Below are positions 35,879 through 47,829 of a DNA stretch of 64,000 nucleotides, piece by piece; within the stretch, counting starts at the first letter, position 1; the number at the start of each line of letters is the position of its first letter. This DNA comes from Voacanga thouarsii (taxonomy: Eukaryota; Streptophyta; Magnoliopsida; Gentianales; Apocynaceae): assembly GCA_026120185.1 (NCBI GenBank), contig JANUWF010002153.1:434001-498000 (forward strand). Reading direction: 5' to 3'. The notes beneath the pieces were generated by a model. That model was not told the origin of the DNA. It did no database searches and saw nothing but the letters and a program-made list of their open reading frames with translations. Both the position numbers and the translations under genes were made by a program.

Positions 35879-37029
35879 AGTCGAGTTAAGCATTATCTTT
35901 GAGAACACCTCGATCTTTTGGAGCATATTGATCATAGTTTACATGGAGAGTAGTTTATTTCCTTTTCCTTATTATTATCATTTTTATGACATTTTCTTAG
36001 GTTTTAGATGTTATTTCTTGTTTTCTTTTTATGTCTAGTTATTTCCTTTTCTAGTTTTATGTTTTGTTTTACTTTTATTTGTGAATGACTCATCATTGTC
36101 ACGGATAATGCATCATGCTGGAATTCAAATCTCTTGAAAATATTTAGCTAGAATCAATGGACATTGGGAGAGTATTTCCTAATTCTTTTCTTCTTCCCCT
36201 CTATTTCTTTTTCGTCCCATGATTAGGCTTTATTGTTATATTATTAGCCATTGAAAACAATATCCAATTTAAGTGTGGGGGAGGGAATGAATTGAATTCA
36301 ATACTTTAAAAATTAAATTTTTAATGGATATTCTTGAACTAAATTTGATTAATTGTGGAAATTTTTTAGATGAATATAATTTTTGGGCTTAAGTTTGAGT
36401 TGATTTGTCTATAATTAAGTTGTGATATTCTGTTTACCTTTAGATATAAATATGTTATTCACTTTTGGTTGAATTTTTGTTTAAAATAAACATGTGTATT
36501 AAGTTGAATGTTGCTAAGTTTTGAGAATTTAAGTCAATTTTAGTTATATTTTTATATTTGAATTTTATTTTGTTCCTCAAGTTTGAATGTGGATGATGTG
36601 ATGAAAAATCAGCAAAGTTGTTGATTAATTTTTGTGCTGTGGATTTATAATTTGTTTAACTTTGAGTTGTGAATAAGGAATGTGAGCTGAAAAGAATTGA
36701 GTTAAAAAAAAAAAGAAAAAGGAAAAAATGAATGAAGAAGAAAATGCTCTTATTTCTAGACAACTCTTTTTGCTAAAAAGGAGGTCAATATGGAGAGAAG
36801 TAGCAAGCATGGTTCAGTGCACTCTCTTGAGGCTGTCCTGAAGGCAGAAGAAGAAAAAATAAGGAAAGAAAAAAAAGAGAAGCTAGAAAACTTATGATTA
36901 TAAGGGGGCTAACATGGTAAGTGAAGAGGAATACATTAACTTGAGGCTATCAATTGTCCTTGAAAAAAAAAAAAGAGTCGAGTGTTTCCTTATTTTGCTA
37001 CTTAAAGTTGTGCGAATTTGAGTTCATAA
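35879..37029 (+). other. 3' tail of the Tat/Athila-type element
   Basis: The pol frame ends within about 30 bp. An untranslated T-rich tail follows, containing TTTAAGTGTGGGGGAGGG (36268-36285), a conserved motif found between pol and 3' LTR in this lineage. No further gene is seen. The purine-rich stretches around 36700-36960 are low complexity. Confidence 0.75.
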
Positions 37030-38695
37030 TGTTAGTGTTGAGCCTTAGAGGCAATCGCTTGTACCATGTATATTGCATAATAATTAATAGAAGAGGCATT
37101 CTTGGTCTTTTAGTTTGATTGTTATATCTGAAAATGCGTATAAACTGTTTGATAAAGTCCCTAGTACAACATAGTGTTAAGGAAATCATGATAGAGATTA
37201 TGATGTGAGATTCCTACTACACTATGTAGTGTTTGTGCTTGAATAATTTCTAGTGATAGTACTAATGAGATGGGACATATTAATACGCCAAGATTAGCAC
37301 ATGTTATATCCCTTGATTGGATCAAACAATGGTTCTCATAACTGTGAGTATTGTGATATTTAGAATTAATATGTAGATGCTTGTTACATGAACAAGTTCA
37401 TTGGATGACCTAGCTATGAGATAATCACATGGATAAGCTATTTAGTGTCAGTGATAGAATCTCATTATAGCAAGTGTGCAAGTATCCTTAGACTTGAGAT
37501 CTCCAAGGTATTTTGTTTATTGAGTGTTGTACTTTGATTCTAAACTTTGGAGTCTTATAAAAGCCGCCTATGGGATGAATATTGGGTATAATGTAAAGTA
37601 AATGAAAATAGTTGAGAAGGTCAATAAAGGATTCACCACTCCTAATAGTAGGAGAGTATATCTCAAGGCCACTTGTAGAAATCATTACTTATGAAGTTCT
37701 TGGCCAAGGCTACTATGTGTTGAAAATAGTTCAAAATCTAATACACATATCGAGTAACGAATTTCTTGAACAAGTACTAAAATATTCGGGCCAGAATTAA
37801 TAATATTTTGAATAGAGTTGGCATTAATTCCATGCTTTAGACCGAATGAGATATAGTATGGTAAAATGAGTTTATTACACTGGTTATTTGCTATTAAAAG
37901 GTTCATGTCAAGCCACTTGACTTTCTGAACTTTTGGGTGATCAAGAGTCATTGCTATATGTCGCTCTTGATATGCTAAATGTGGATTTATTAATTAGAGA
38001 ATTAAAAAATTAATCTTATATTTTATTTAGGATTATTAATTCTAAAGCTCTTAGAATTAATTCATATTATGCTACCAATAAGACTAGAAAACCTAATAAG
38101 TTCACACAAAATAAAGGTTTGAATTCTCAATATATATTATTTGATAATATTATGTGGTTAATTAAGAGAAGAAAATATATTTATTGGTGAATTATATGTT
38201 TGTTATAAATCATGGGACTTGGTTGCAATTATATCAACTTTAAGGGCCTAATTGTAGACATTAGATCTTAGAGGACCTAATTACAATTAAGACAAATCCT
38301 AAATCTATAAGTATGGGAAACGTTCCCTGTTGCGTGGGTGTGGAAAAACGTTGGAAACCAAAGGAATTTCGGATGTTCCTCTTCACCACTTTTTTTTCTC
38401 CAATTAACCCTAGCCCATTCTCTTCTACTAGCATAGATTTGAGCGGGATTGTGAGCGATTCAACCTTGTGTGGATTACTGCTAGAGACAATCCTACTTTT
38501 GGATTATAGTGGTGTAAGGTAGATGATCAAAGCAGAGGAGTTGGCACAAGAAAAGTTTTTGTTTTCTGCCATAGAAGGTAATCTCCATTTCTTTCCTCTA
38601 TTCCCGTTTTAATTACAAACACGTAATCCTTGGGCATCGAATTCATAGTTATTTCTGCTGCGTTCTTATTTGATAAGTATGATGAAATCCCAACA
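37030..38695 (+). mobile_element. Solo LTR (family TGTTAG...CCAACA), copy B
   Basis: Starts TGTTAGTGTTG and ends ATCCCAACA; 5-bp duplications cataa at 37025-37029 and 38696-38700. 1,666 bp. Same family as copies A and C and the most diverged of the three by eye. It is inserted in the 3' tail of the Tat/Athila-type element. No coding sequence. Confidence 0.94.
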
Positions 38696-39003
38696 CATAA
38701 TGCTTTTGAATTGGTTAAATGGCTTGATCTATATGATTTGTGTTGTCTATGTTTTTGCTTAATGGGTGGAATAAATTTCTTGTACTAAGTATGAGCTTGT
38801 TTAACTTAATTTTGGTAGCCTTGGAATTATTTAGTTTAATACATGAGTTTGCAAGGTTTTTGAAATGGTTAAATGAATGACAAGTTTATATTTAGGGTTA
38901 GAAGAAGGTTATAGCTTTGTTGTGGATGAATTGATATTTGGAATTTGAGTTTGTTAATTCGTTCTTACCTTGTCCTAAGTGTTTACTTATGGACAAGTAA
39001 AGG

Positions 39004-39019
39004 CTTAAGTGCGGAGGAA
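39004..39019 (+). promoter_or_regulatory. Polypurine tract before the 3' LTR
   Basis: CTTAAGTGCGGAGGAA, a decayed form of the lineage's AAGTGTGGGGGA motif, ending two bases before the LTR start TGATATG. It would prime plus-strand DNA synthesis. Confidence 0.75.
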
Positions 39020-39021
39020 TA

Positions 39022-40320
39022 TGATATGTCTAAAATGTGTTGATTTTTTCCTAAGTATTTGAGGTGATTTTATGATGTTTTTAGTATAATTGCTAGCCAA
39101 TTCCCTTACAATTTGATATTTTGCCTGTCGAAGGGTTTCTCTATGTTTTTATGCAGAAATTAGAGATTTTGGTTGGAAAACGTCCACTTCCAGAGTTGAA
39201 TTGGTGTTGCCCCAGTGTTGGTGAACTGGCCCTGGCTCAGATCTAGAAGAGCAAAGCAAAACAGGAGAAAAAATAGAGAAAAGTGGGGAATTCCAAGGTG
39301 CACCTAGCACCAACCCAATCAAAGTCACCAAGCACTAGTTTTGATCAGTTAAGGTGGTTTTGAAGTCCTAGTGCAGAATTGGAAGATATCAAGAATTATT
39401 TTTGGTATTTACCTTACACTTGGACCAAAAGTCTTAAGGAACATTTTTAGCATCTTAAAAAGCTATAACAACATATGAATTTCAAGGATCAAGAAGGAGA
39501 TACAAGAAGAGTGAATACAAAGATGAAAGAGAAGAATCACTCATTGAAAAGGAGAATCAACCAAGAATATGAGCATTGTTTAGGAGGGATTTTAATTGAA
39601 GAGGTAGAAGGCTTGTCTATGAGTTTCTTTGTTTTAATTTTTCTAAATAATGATGAGATTAATGTTTTAATTATATTTAGATGTTATTTTTTTTTTTGAA
39701 TTCATAATGTTGTATTGAGTTTAGTTTTTAAATCAATTGGTAATTATTTTTGGTATTTGGTTACTTGATTTAATTGATGAATTGATTAAATGTTCTTCCT
39801 TTCTAATGGACTTGAAAAATGAAGTTAGGTGTGAATTCAATTTAATTGATTTTATATTTGTTATATCTTAGCTGGATTTTAAAAGAAAGTTAAGAACAAG
39901 AACTCAAGTAATTCAAAGATTGGTTGATTTCACATAGAATATAGGGCTACTGGGTAATTTCATGTTTATATCACCCAGAATATAGGAGTATTTGTGAAGA
40001 CTAAGTTTAATGCATCTTTTGAATAAGACAAGTGAGATAGAATATATCCATTCAGTTATTTAGGAGGTAGGGAATCATGAATTGCAAAAGAAGTGATTCT
40101 AAGTTATATTTCCATGATGCCAGAATAATGATTAGTTGAGATATTTACTAGTCAATCAATTTTATGTCTTTAATAATTTTTGCCTATATACATGACTCCT
40201 CGCCTAGATTTTGTGTCAACTTATTTTATTTTCTTTTTAATCAATTTTGTTAATAGGGAAACAATATATGCAAAATTACTAGTGTGTATTTGTTTCTTGA
40301 GGATCGATGCTTGTTAATTC
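39022..40320 (+). mobile_element. 3' LTR of the Tat/Athila-type element, truncated
   Basis: Starts TGATATGTCTAAA right after the polypurine tract. It carries the shared R/U5 motif ggcttgtctatgagt near 39612 and a GC-richer patch at 39190-39345. It breaks off at 40320 in gcttgttaattc, where the next LTR begins. The missing end corresponds to 31205-31329 of the 5' LTR. Confidence 0.85.
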
Positions 40321-42755
40321 TGTAGCACCACACCTTTCCATATCCTAGCGGCCCTCATTTTTATGGGATGTTACCTCGTCCAGTTGCCTAGACAATAGGT
40401 CTTTAGAACAAACTTCATCAACATGCAGTGAAATTTTTTTTTTTTCCAAAATACTTTCATTGAACATAGAAAGTACATAGTGTTTGATATCTGATACATA
40501 CACTCAAGGACATGATAGATCTGGTACGTAGCATGAGCCTCAAGGAGTCCATTGCGCTTCTACTACACCTCTAATCCTAAAAATTTTCAAAGAGAAATAG
40601 CACACATGTAAGCGTAAGGCTTAGTGAGTCCCATGTGTGTTAGTGTTTTTCTACTGAAAATAGCTCATGGAGAATAATTCCAAAAATATTGCCAAAATAA
40701 TGTATTTGGACTTAATAAAACTTGTAGTTAATGATCATAATCCAATTTCATGGAGAATAGGTAAAATAACCCATCAATCATTTTCTGGAAGGTAGGAATT
40801 ATAATTCATGTACTCCTTCTCAAATTTAACTTGCTAGGTTTCATTAAAAAAAAGAAAAAAAAATACAAGTTCAGGACTCCTTGTATGAAAACATATTAAT
40901 TCAAGAATTTAGGAATTCTAGTATAAGACATGCTAATTCAAGTATTTAAGAAATCTTGCATAAAAAATCATTAATTTAGGAATTCAGGAATACTTGTATA
41001 AAACATAATAGCTCAAATATTCAGGAATTCAGGGTTTCTTATATAAAATTCACGTATTTAGAAGTTCTGGAATTCTGGTGTAAAATCTAAGTATTTAGGA
41101 ATTCAGGTATTCAGAATTGTGTACTTGCATTTATCATTTAGAGATTCATGTGTGTGACCCACTTGGGCAGGTTATTTAGGAGTTGTGCCTCACTTGGGCC
41201 TCTTATTTAGGAGTGGTGGCCCACTTGGGCCTATTATTCAGGAATTGTGGCCCACTTGGACCGGTTGTTCCATTCAGAGTAAAATAAATCTCAAAACTGG
41301 TTAGGTTACTTGGGACTGTTTATCTTTAACATGAATTAGTACACAGAGAGAAGCCGATTGAGTAGTCAACGTTCATGTGACTGTGCATGCATATGGCCTA
41401 GTTGGGCTGGTTATTTGGATTTTGAGATTTTAAACAAGTACTAAAACATGCTTTGGAATTCAAGATTCATATTTCTAAATATGTTTTCAAAGATAAGTAG
41501 AAGACTCGTACTTGAATATATCAGGAAAACATTATCCTTATTAGGAAATCATTTTATTAAAATCTAGAGTTGGAGTCCGAGGGGTCACATGAGACGTCTC
41601 ATATTCAGGATAGTCAAGAAATCAAACACTTGATAATGCTTTCATGTACAAGTGTAATATCATTTCAGGAAAACATTTTTGCAATGGGAGTTTAGAATCA
41701 AATGGACTCACAATATCCATTATTCATGAAACCAACGGATAAAAATGTTTATGTTTAGGGATTTTAGAAAAACACTAACTAAAATAGGATTTGTAAACTA
41801 GAGGGACCCACCTTGTGCCCTATCGCTTAGCTATATAAATGGTCCTCAATTTCATCACAAAGTCTTTTAAGGTAAACAACTTATATCCATAATCAATTCA
41901 TATTTCATTTAACCTTTTAAGGTTTCCAACCAATATAGACATATTATAAAATATGTAAGACCAAATGAATGACCTAATTCCTCATTCTTCCATTTTTTTT
42001 GCTCAACATGATATAAATACTTGAGATGATCAAAGGTTCACGTATCCATTCCTTCATTTCATTCCTCAAATAAATATATAAAACTTTTACATGCTTCATT
42101 GGTCCTTCATGTATCCAATAACACACATGAAATCAATATATGACTTTATTCTTTATCAACCAATTTTCTGTATTTCCTCCTTCTTGGTACACTTGTTTGT
42201 TTATATCATAATTTTTGATTCACAAGTCTAATTAATCTCAAATAGTTCCAAAATGTCCCCAAGACATTCCTTCATGATTTCCAACTCATGGAATACTAAT
42301 TTCCTTTGCCATTTCATTCAGTTTTAATCATACACTCCCAACTTCTTCATTCCGTCACTGAACTGGCAGCCCTTGGTATTTATACAATAACTTTCTATTT
42401 ACAAGTCCAAATCATGTCAAATTGGTCTCAAAATGATCCTAAGACATTTAGCTACAAGTTGCAGATCATAGGGTTCTAGAATAATTGACCATTTTGTTCA
42501 GTTTAGTGGTTCTTCAAGTCTGCTCGGAAATTACACAAACAGAATTTCTATTTGTTCCTTTTTTTTTCAAACCATTAATTCTTTTTTCATTCCCATACAA
42601 AATATATGCTTTCTAATCATTTTAATGCCTTCTTTCTCATCTATACATCACATAATCCTTTGATTTTCAGACACAAGAAACTCAGTACTTTCACTTTTAG
42701 ACAACACAAAATCAATAGCCACGAATAACAATGTTTCATTTTCTTCTACAATTAA
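40321..42755 (-). mobile_element. Part of a minus-strand Tekay-like LTR
   Basis: The plus-strand left end TGTAGCACCACACC reads GGTGTGGTGCTACA on the minus strand, like the GGGGTGTTACA ends of chromoviral LTRs, and it interrupts the LTR ending at 40320. No genes. It contains a degenerate repeat of about 45-50 bp (40862-41110) and a 31-bp minisatellite (41153-41280). The other end is lost at 42755, where the next element starts. Confidence 0.6.
41153..41280. repeat. 31-bp minisatellite, four copies
   Basis: The core cacttgggc recurs at 41160, 41191, 41222 and 41253, each 31 bp apart, separated by variants of ttatttaggagttgtg. A degenerate further unit may lie near 41398. Confidence 0.93.
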
Positions 42756-44538
42756 TGTCACGCCCCGAGTCTAGGGATGACCTAGCAGCACTCAAAAAAT
42801 AGAGTACCGAACCCATAATAGAACATAATGGATAACTCCAAATTTTCTTAATTAATCCAAATTATAATTGAACCTCAAAATACAAAAATTCCTCAAATTC
42901 AATCACGATATAATCTGAAAAAAAGTTATAACTTTAACATTAACAAAATCTATCATCATTTAAACTGTCTAAAAGTTGAAAATAAAATGGGAGGTTTATA
43001 AACCTTCAAATAACTATTACACCAAGTCCTCCTCAAACTACTCGTCTAACTCCTCTTCTTCTAACCGACGTTCTCCAAAAATGGTAATAAAAAGGGGTGA
43101 ACTCACTAGCTCAGTAAGGAAATTATAGCTTTTCTGGGATTGAGCATGTTACTAATAACTATCCTTTGCAAATCGTTAGACAAAATCATTATCAATGCAA
43201 GGAAACTCTTTATAGTGGGTTGGTTTGCACTCCAAGCACCAAGAGGGAACATAGAACATTGCAAGGGAAGCTCTCATGAATTAAACAAAGCGCTCTTAAG
43301 CTTCCAATAGAGATAGGGGGTGCAAAAGCAATAAAATCGCGATGTACAGGGGGGCAGCCAGTGCCGTTCCAAGGAGAAGGGACGGTGCCAGGTCAGAAAG
43401 GAAAAAAAAATCAACGCTTTCTAGTGCTGGGCCAGCACTGGCTCTGCTTGGGAAGGGCAAAACTGTTCAAAAATTCAGAGCAAAACATGGTACAATTTGG
43501 CTAGTTTTCTAGTTTTTCAAGGTTCACAATACCCCAACCAGAAAGTAGGAAAAGAGAACACAACCAACCACTATGTTTTAGCATGGCATAATTGAACTCA
43601 CACACACCTAAAATGTAACAGAATCATAACATATTACAGAATTTGAGACATGCATCAGTGCAAGGTTTTGATTTACTGATATCAGTTTCTAACTATTATA
43701 TCTCATTAGGAGAAGGGTTTGAACTGAAACTAGGTACTGTATCCCCCTAGTAAGGTCCTAGAACTGAAAACTAGGTATTGCATCCCCCTAGCCAAGGGCC
43801 TTATAACAGAGATTAGGAATTCCCCTAGAACCAACTCAAGCATCAATTAATTTCATAACACAATACTGACTCCAAACAGAATTCGCGTTATATAATTTCA
43901 TCCACACAACCATAATACTTAAAGCATTAAACGTACATTATGCTCAATTCGATTTAGTAATACGAAAATAACATTTATTGAAAAAAAGGTTCATAATTTG
44001 ATATTCGAAAAATCAGAAAGTCAGAAACGTAGAAAAACCATAAATCCCTTACTAGACAAATTCAGAGACCAAATCAATCCACAATCCACAATCACAGTGT
44101 CTAACCGCCTAGAAGAACCTAAAAACATAATCAATAACCACACTTCTAACTAATCTCCAAATCAAACCCTTATGCCTAATTCAACAATAATCAAGCCCTA
44201 GGCACAAATTAACCTGAACCAAGGCACGGATATCAAAAGACTTACCTAGATTCGAAACACCCCGCACAATCTCTTCACTGGGTTCTTCTCTCTCGCTAAT
44301 TTCTCCTCTCTCCAAAACTGTCTGTTGCAGAGGGTTCTTGTCTACCAGAAAACAATATACGTTAGCCCCAGAATGTAACTAATCATTCTTATTAGATTAA
44401 AGACTCTCTTGCAAATCTAATTGCTAAATAACCCCAAAACTATCCTCCTATATTAAAATAACCCCTAAACACAAGGGCTAAGCCTACCAACACATCCATA
44501 AAAGAAAGGCCCAATACTGAGTTAGGTTTAGGGGCCCA
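42756..44538 (-). mobile_element. 3' LTR of the minus-strand chromovirus
   Basis: The plus-strand edges are TGTCACGCCCCGAG (42756) and GGGGCCCA (44538), directly next to the polypurine tract. 1,783 bp. A GC-rich patch with gtgccgttcc / ggtgccagg lies at 43350-43450, at the same relative place as in the 5' LTR. Confidence 0.85.
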
Positions 44539-44554
44539 TATTCCACCCCCTTAC
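44539..44554 (-). promoter_or_regulatory. Polypurine tract of the minus-strand chromovirus
   Basis: Minus strand GTAAGGGGGTGGAATA, between the chromodomain end (gttttgaggatgaaac) and the LTR start, as is usual in Tekay/Del elements. Confidence 0.85.
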
Positions 44555-44711
44555 GAAAAGTTTCATCCTCAAAACTTACACACCTAAGTCATCGAACAAA
44601 TACGGGTACTTCTGACAAGCTTCCTCTTCCAATTCCTAAATTGCTTAATGTTTTGAGTGATTGGACCATTGCACCTTAACATATGGGATGCTTCTTTGCC
44701 TTAGAACCTAT

Positions 44712-46095
44712 TGTTAGTGTTGTGCCCTAGAGGCAATCAATTGTACATTGTATATGACATATTTTATTTTAATAAAAGACATTATTTATCTTATAGTTTT
44801 TTTATTTACTTTTGTGTAAAATAACTGTTAGATAAAGTCCCTAGTACAACGCTATGTTAAGGAAATCATGATATGAGATTCCTACTACACTATATAAAGT
44901 TAGTACTTAAATAGTCCATAGTCGTAGTATTAATGAGATAGGACAGAATTAATGAGTTAAGACTAGCATGTGTTAGACTTCTTGATTTGATCAGGCGGTG
45001 GTTCTCATATCCGTGAGTATTGAGACACTCAAAGTTAACACATGGATGCTTGTTAATGGAACAAGTTCATTGGATGACCAAGCTATGAGATAATCATATG
45101 GATAACTATTTAGTGCCAGTGATATAATCTCAATATAGCAAACGTGCAAGTATCCGTAGACTTGAGATCTCCAAGGTACTTTGTTTGCTGAGCATTGTGC
45201 TTTGATTCCAATCTCTGGAGCTAGATTGAGGGCTGCCTATGGGATGGATATTGGGTACATTGTGAGGTAAACAAAAGTAGTTGAGATGGTTAATAAATAA
45301 TTCACTACTCCTAATAGTAGGGGCGAATATCTCACGCCACTTGTAGGAATTACTACTCGAGAAGACCTTGGCCAAGGTGATTATGTATTGGAAACAGTTC
45401 CAATTGATACACATCTAGAGTAGTGGGTTCTTGGTACAAGTACTATTATATTCGGGCCAGAATTAATATATATTTTGGAGGGAGTTGTCACTAATTTTAT
45501 ACTCCAAACTGAATGAGATATTATATGGTGAAAGGAGTTAATTGTACTGTAGTTTGTTATTGAATGGTTCATGTCAAGCTACTTGACTTCCTAGACTCTT
45601 GGGTGGTCATGACGTGTTGCTAGATACTGCTTATGATCTGAGAATATAGGTTTATTAATTGATGAATTAATAAACCAAGCCTGATTAGAATCAATATGAT
45701 TAATTTTAATTAATTATGGATTATTAATTTCAAAGACATTTGGATTAATTCATGTTCACTACCAATTAACTGAGAAACCTAATAGGTCACACACAATAGA
45801 GGATTATATACTCAAGATGTTATTTGATAACATAGTGGGGTTAATTGAGAGAAAGAGAAGTTGTTGTGGCTAAATTATAATTAGTTATAATTTATGGTCC
45901 AAATTGTAATTGTGAGAACTTGATGTTTCCAATTACAATTAGGTAATTCTAATAGGATTAGAATTCTCAGTTTTAGTAGGGTTTTTTTCGATTTTATGTA
46001 TGAGATGCACGAAACCTAATCTAAGTGGATTCACAGAAACTCTAGAGAGCAATACAACCTTCTTTTCTTCTTCTTCTTCTTCTTCTTCTTCTTCT

Positions 46096-46157
<62 letters not shown>

Positions 46158-46496
46158 GCTCTTGAAGTAAACAACCTTAGCCGCCATCTTATTTCTGCTA
46201 GCACAAAAAATCTTGGTGCTTGAGTGTATTCTCTGTATGGATTTCTATTAGAGATAATCACACACTATGATTATAGTGGTTGGACGTTCAACTCTCTTGG
46301 TGTTTGGTCAAGAGGATTGCTAGATCGCGCCTCGACTTGAAGAAGGAAAGTTTTGTTTTCTACACGATCAAAGTAAGGTAAAAAGCTGTTACATTTGATC
46401 TCTTTATATCTTGTTTTCCACACATATGTGGATCTTGGGATGGTATCTCATTTTTTTTTTGTTGCGCTATATATGATATGCTTGAAATACCCAACA
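44712..46496 (+). mobile_element. Solo LTR (family TGTTAG...CCAACA), copy C
   Basis: Starts TGTTAGTGTTGTG, ends ATACCCAACA; perfect 5-bp duplications cctat at 44707-44711 and 46497-46501. 1,785 bp. It is opposite in orientation to the host chromovirus and interrupts its chromodomain region. It contains a (TTC)n(TC)n microsatellite at 46066-46154. No internal region. Confidence 0.95.
46066..46154. repeat. Compound (TTC)n(TC)n microsatellite
   Basis: About 12 TTC units followed by about 27 TC units; the Glu-Arg and Lys-rich frames on the minus strand are its translations. Confidence 0.97.
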
Positions 46497-47829
46497 CCTA
46501 TAACTTCCTATCCACAATCCTTACTGCCAGCTCATTATAAGCCAAATCTTTCCATACTTGCAAAGGTGATACCTCCAACACGTGACTCGGATCCGACACA
46601 TACTTCCTCAACTGTGATACATGGAATACGTTATGAATTCTTGACAATGCTAGTGGTAATGCTTACCGGTAAGCCAATTCACCAATTCTCTCAAGTATCT
46701 AATATGGTCCCACGTATTGCGGACTTTACTTCCCACTTTTGTCGAACCTCATCACACCTTTGGTAGGAGAGACCTTTAAGTACACCTTATCTCCACACCA
46801 AAACTCTAAAAGCCTCCGCTTGCTATCTGCCAAACTTTTCTGACAATCTTGAGCTACTTTTAATCTTTCTCGGATCACTTGCACATTCTCATATGCTAAT
46901 TGCACCAAATTTGGACCAGTTATAACTTTTTCACCCATATCATCCCAACATACTGGTGACCTACACTTTCGACCATAGAGTGCCTCATACAGAGCCATCC
47001 CAATGCTAGCCTAATAACTATTATTAAACAAAAATTCAACCAAAATTAAACTATCCACCTAACTACCTTTAAAATCTAAAACCTATGCTCAAAGTATGAG
47101 GATGAAACGCAGTGCTAAAGGTGATAGTCATTCCCATTACCTTGTTAAAATTGTTCCATAATCATGATACAAATCTGGTGTCCCTGTCTGATATAATACT
47201 CACTGGCACTTCGTGTAACCGAGCAATCCCATCCATGTACATCTGGACCAATTCCTCCATAGAAGCAGTCACCTTCATATGTAAGAAATGAGCAGACTTT
47301 GTCAATTGGTCCACTATGACCCAGATAGTATCCTTCCCAGTCTTGGACTTCGGTAACCCAACCACGAAATCCATTGTGATATGCTCCCACTTCCACATAG
47401 GAACCTCCAGAGGTTTCAATAACCCTGCTGGCCTTTGATGTTCTATTTTAGCTTGTTGATACACCAAACACCTAGACATATACTCAGCTATGCTCCGCTT
47501 CATGCTATTCCACCAAAAGTTCCTATTGAGATCTCTGTATATTTTAGTTCCTCCTAGGTGAATCGAGAGTTTTGTGTTATGTGCCTCCTTAAGTACTTCA
47601 ACCCTCAATGCCTCATTTTTAGGAACCCATAACCTATCACAAAAGCATAGACTACCATCTTCATGTATCTAAAAAATCTAATTTTTCCTCTCCAAGAGCT
47701 ACTACCCTCAAGCTTTCTAATTTAACATCCAACAACTGAGTTTCCTTGCTGCGCTCTACTAATGACGATCTGAGCATTGGGCTTCTGTCTCTGCTCTCCC
47801 GTCTTGGGTTTCTGCACCTCAACATTTGC

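Larger units (their letters stand above)
31075..40320 (+). mobile_element. Tat/Athila-type Ty3/gypsy element with nested solo LTRs
   Basis: Order on the plus strand: 5' LTR fragment (31075-31329), primer site, decayed gag-protease end, RT-thumb and RNase H, integrase, the tail with its GTGTGGGGGAGG motif, a polypurine tract, and a 3' LTR cut at 40320. The 5' LTR fragment and the 3' LTR share caacttattttattttcttt followed by a closely matching stretch (31093 and 40210), which supports pairing. Two solo LTRs, 34346-35873 and 37030-38695, are nested inside. Without them the remnant is about 6 kb, much below the usual 10 kb or more, because most of gag and the catalytic RT core are deleted. Confidence 0.82.
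44580..47640 (-). pseudogene. Integrase and chromodomain end of a chromoviral pol, broken
   Basis: Integrase starts near 47608 with HLGGTKIYRDLNRNFWW and CLVYQQAKIEHQRPAG (zinc region; the second Cys of CLxCQ is Tyr). The core has ITMDFVVGLPKSKTG (first Asp) and SIISDRDTRFVS (second Asp kept). A damaged stretch (47160-47000) with stops and loss of the HPQTDGQ-ER region follows. The C-terminal part (46998-46726) has MALYEALYGRKCRSPVCW, then VFHVSQL-like text in decayed frames down to 46500. Copy C of the solo LTR intervenes (44712-46496). The frame resumes with PYVKVQWSNHSKH and ELEEEACQKYPYLF (about 44690-44590), the chromodomain-type tail that targets integration to chromatin. Confidence 0.88.

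Noticed and set aside
36268..36285. Polypurine tract directly marking a 3' LTR
   Set aside because: No LTR start follows it; it is the conserved motif in the tail of Tat-type elements, and the real tract before the LTR is at 39004-39019.
40862..41280. Possible CRISPR-like array from regular repeats
   Set aside because: The units are continuous variants without unique spacers, inside a plant LTR.
45939..46261. Two minus-strand ORFs with Glu-Arg and Lys runs
   Set aside because: They translate the (TTC)n(TC)n microsatellite inside solo LTR copy C in two frames.
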